From: Gemmatimonadaceae bacterium
GTDB lineage: Bacteria > Gemmatimonadota > Gemmatimonadetes > Gemmatimonadales > Gemmatimonadaceae
Length of the DNA: 7,110 nt
NCBI GenBank assembly: GCA_017881545.1
Contig: JADGQU010000114.1
Span: forward strand, 1-7,110
Direction of reading: 5' to 3'
Positions within the stretch are counted from its first letter, which is position 1. Each line of letters opens with the position of its first letter. Positions 5,753 through 7,110 of this stretch are shown here, piece after piece. The notes beneath the pieces were generated by a model. That model did not search any database. It was given only the letters and a program-made list of their open reading frames with translations, and was not told where the DNA came from. The position numbers and the translations under genes were made by a program.

Positions 5753-6469
5753 ATGAATTCGTCTTCGCTGCGTTCCCATAGCCACGGAGCCCGCGCGCTC
5801 GCCGGCACATGCTCGATCGTGCTGGCCTTCGCTGCGTGTGGCGGTGGACATCACCTCGCCGAGTATCCCTTTTCCAGCCGCACGCTGGCAGTGGTCTACA
5901 TTGCGCCACCGTCTCCCGAGTTGCTCACCAGCTACTACGATCTCGGCAATTCGCAGAACCCGGTCGCAGCCGTCGTACGAGCGGGCGCCGACGTCGCGCG
6001 TGAGCGTGAGGGACGTCGCGCGAACTCGCGCCTCGACAGCGCCAGCGCGCGCATCGACATACCCGCCGTCCTTGCCCAGCGCACTCTCGAGCGCGCCAGC
6101 AGATACCTCGGCACCCGCCCCATCGCGGACGAGACGAAGGCCGACTACCTGATGGAAGTCCGGATGGAGCGATTCGGCATCAACGCGAAGGCAGACGAAG
6201 CGGCGTACCTGTTCACGTTCGCGGAAGCGGTGCTGCTCGATCGTCGGACTGGACGCGAAATCTGGAACGTCAAAGTGCACGGACGCGATCGCCTCACGCC
6301 CTACGTCCAGAGCTCGAGTCCCATTCCCGGATCCGTAATCACCGCAGGCACGCTGGGGAGTGTCAGCGTCGCCGACTTCCAGGATGCTCTCAATCAGCTA
6401 ATGAACTACTCGTCGAATCTCATCACCAATGAGCTACGGTCCGCATTGAGGGACGTCCGCGACAAGTAG
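5753..6469 (+). CDS. Lipoprotein of unknown function
   Basis: This 238-residue protein starts at the ATG at 5753 and carries a lipoprotein signal: RSHSHGARALAG, a hydrophobic stretch and FAACGGG with the lipidated Cys at about residue 29. The frame is open from 5690, but those extra residues have no signal character and overlap the hairpin at 5697-5724, so the shorter start is preferred. No clear ribosome site precedes either. The mature part has a strand (RTLAVVYIAPP), a charged helical middle and a helix after IPAVLAQRTLERASRYLG. A strand pair follows (ADYLMEVRMERFGINA; FAEAVLLDRRTGREIWNVKVHG). The wording of that last part, a ligand-like LLDxxTGxxIW, recalls envelope lipoproteins with CsgG/TolB-like domains. 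I do not recognise the family and assign no function. It is probably periplasmic and attached to a membrane. It lies upstream of a DedA gene on the same strand, 94 bases away. Confidence 0.8.
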   Translation: MNSSSLRSHSHGARALAGTCSIVLAFAACGGGHHLAEYPFSSRTLAVVYIAPPSPELLTSYYDLGNSQNPVAAVVRAGADVAREREGRRANSRLDSASARIDIPAVLAQRTLERASRYLGTRPIADETKADYLMEVRMERFGINAKADEAAYLFTFAEAVLLDRRTGREIWNVKVHGRDRLTPYVQSSSPIPGSVITAGTLGSVSVADFQDALNQLMNYSSNLITNELRSALRDVRDK

Positions 6470-6563
6470 CCGATTCGGGAACCAGGCGGCGAGGCTCGAG
6501 ACAGGACAGGGCGCAACATTCATGGACTGAGTGGCCGAGGGATTGCTCAGCCCTTCTGATTCC
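6470..6563. other. Spacer between lipoprotein and DedA genes
   Basis: This 94-base spacer holds only short possible stems, for example CTGAG at 6527-6531 with CTCAG at 6546-6550. No T-run or clear promoter is visible. GTGGCCGAG at 6531-6539 resembles part of a tRNA-Ser/Leu D-arm, but no T-arm or acceptor follows. Nothing here can be called with confidence. Confidence 0.2.
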
Positions 6564-7110
6564 ATGCTTCACTGGATCACTCACCTCATTGGCGCGCTGA
6601 ACTATTGGGGCGTCGCCATCCTCATGGCGATCGAGAACATCTTCCTGCCTCTCCCGTCAGAGCTGATCATGCCTCTGGCGGGATTCGAGACCGCAAGCGG
6701 TCGTCTCAGCCTTTCCGGCGTCATCCTGGCGGGAACCTTTGGATCGGTTTTAGGTGCGCTTCCCTTGTACTACGCCGGCCGGGCCTTGGGTGAACAGCGG
6801 CCCGAGAAGTGGGTGGAGCGCTACGGCCGATGGACGCTCCTTCGCGCGAAGGATCTTGAGCGAGCTACTGCTCGCTTCTCCGGCAACAGCTTCGCCGACG
6901 TGATGATCGCCCAGATGGTGCCCGGGGTGCGGGGATTGATATCCATTCCAGCGGGAGTCGCGCGCATGAATCTCGGGCTCTTCTTGCTCGCGAATTTCAT
7001 CGGCACTCTCGCCTGGTGCGGGGCGCTCGCCTTCGCGGGCAAGATGCTCGGCGCGAACTTTACGAGAATCCACCAGTTCCTTGGACCTGTTGGCTGGACG
7101 ATTCTCGGCA
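6564..7110 (+). CDS. DedA family protein (VTT/SNARE-associated domain), runs off right edge
   Basis: The frame is open from the ATG at 6564 to the window end, giving 182 residues of a family that usually runs to about 200-220. DedA proteins are inner-membrane proteins implicated in lipid carrier (undecaprenyl phosphate, phospholipid) translocation and in proton-motive-force homeostasis. The signature segments are ENIFLPLPSELIMPLAGF (24-41, with E24 and E33), the glycine-rich GSVLGALPLYYAGRALG (60-76), and VPGVRGLISIPAGVARM (119-135), followed by hydrophobic helices. The usual GR before the PxxR motif is AQ here (Q117), while R123 is kept. No good ribosome site precedes the ATG. An in-frame TGA at 6528 limits any longer start to a GTG at 6531. 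The partner or substrate is unknown. The upstream lipoprotein is on the same strand and may be cotranscribed. Confidence 0.92.
   Translation, partial: MLHWITHLIGALNYWGVAILMAIENIFLPLPSELIMPLAGFETASGRLSLSGVILAGTFGSVLGALPLYYAGRALGEQRPEKWVERYGRWTLLRAKDLERATARFSGNSFADVMIAQMVPGVRGLISIPAGVARMNLGLFLLANFIGTLAWCGALAFAGKMLGANFTRIHQFLGPVGWTILG

Noticed and set aside
5990..6022. Direct repeat GACGTCGCGCG, two copies 22 bases apart
   Set aside because: It lies inside the lipoprotein coding region, is short, is offset by a number not divisible by three, and is expected by chance in G+C-rich coding DNA.
6525..6565. tRNA-like GTGGCCGAG segment before the DedA gene
   Set aside because: It resembles the D-arm of tRNA-Ser/Leu, but no acceptor pairing, anticodon stem or T-arm (GGTTCGAATCC-like) can be found around it.
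1..7110. Search for CRISPR arrays, insertion sequences, integrases, toxin-antitoxin pairs or phage genes
   Set aside because: No regularly spaced repeats, terminal inverted repeats, transposase-like proteins or small toxin/antitoxin-like gene pairs were seen. The two small membrane genes do not have such signatures.

Overview
The window is a G+C-rich bacterial chromosomal segment, apparently from a Gram-negative organism. It encodes Tat-type signal sequences, two lipoprotein signals with a cysteine lipobox, a SIMPL-domain protein and a DedA membrane protein. The mix of families, and the small membrane/coiled-coil protein ending in an RFSARLLAER-type tail, reminds me of Gemmatimonadota. That assignment is recognition-based inference and cannot be proven from this sequence alone. 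I see no IS element, integrase, CRISPR array, tRNA or rRNA.

Layout from left to right. (1) Positions 1-393, minus strand: the N-terminal part of a Tat-exported Gfo/Idh/MocA oxidoreductase, running off the left edge. (2) A 168-base divergent intergenic region. (3) Positions 562-2138, plus strand: a two-gene unit with a 2-base gap, made of an exported sugar phosphate isomerase/epimerase-like TIM barrel and a secreted SIMPL (DUF541) protein. (4) Positions 2170-3351, minus strand, convergent: a monomeric sarcosine oxidase / N-methyl-L-tryptophan oxidase-type flavoenzyme. A 16-bp-stem hairpin lies inside the 3' end of its reading frame. (5) Positions 3444-4124, plus strand: two small membrane proteins of unknown function. 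(6) Positions 4253-5647: a lipoprotein PQQ-dependent sugar dehydrogenase with the catalytic His and Arg preserved, followed by two hairpins. (7) Positions 5753-6469: an unrecognised lipoprotein. (8) Positions 6564 to the right edge: a DedA-family (VTT-domain) membrane protein, truncated by the window.

Functionally, three products look like sugar-handling enzymes acting outside the cytoplasm: the exported Gfo/Idh/MocA protein, the exported TIM barrel and the lipoprotein PQQ dehydrogenase. The rest are an amine-oxidising flavoenzyme and envelope proteins. They do not form a single operon: strands switch at 393/562, 2138/2170 and 3351/3444. The evidence points to a housekeeping or accessory metabolic and envelope region. 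I found no convincing novel defence, mobile or regulatory system, and the findings below are modest.
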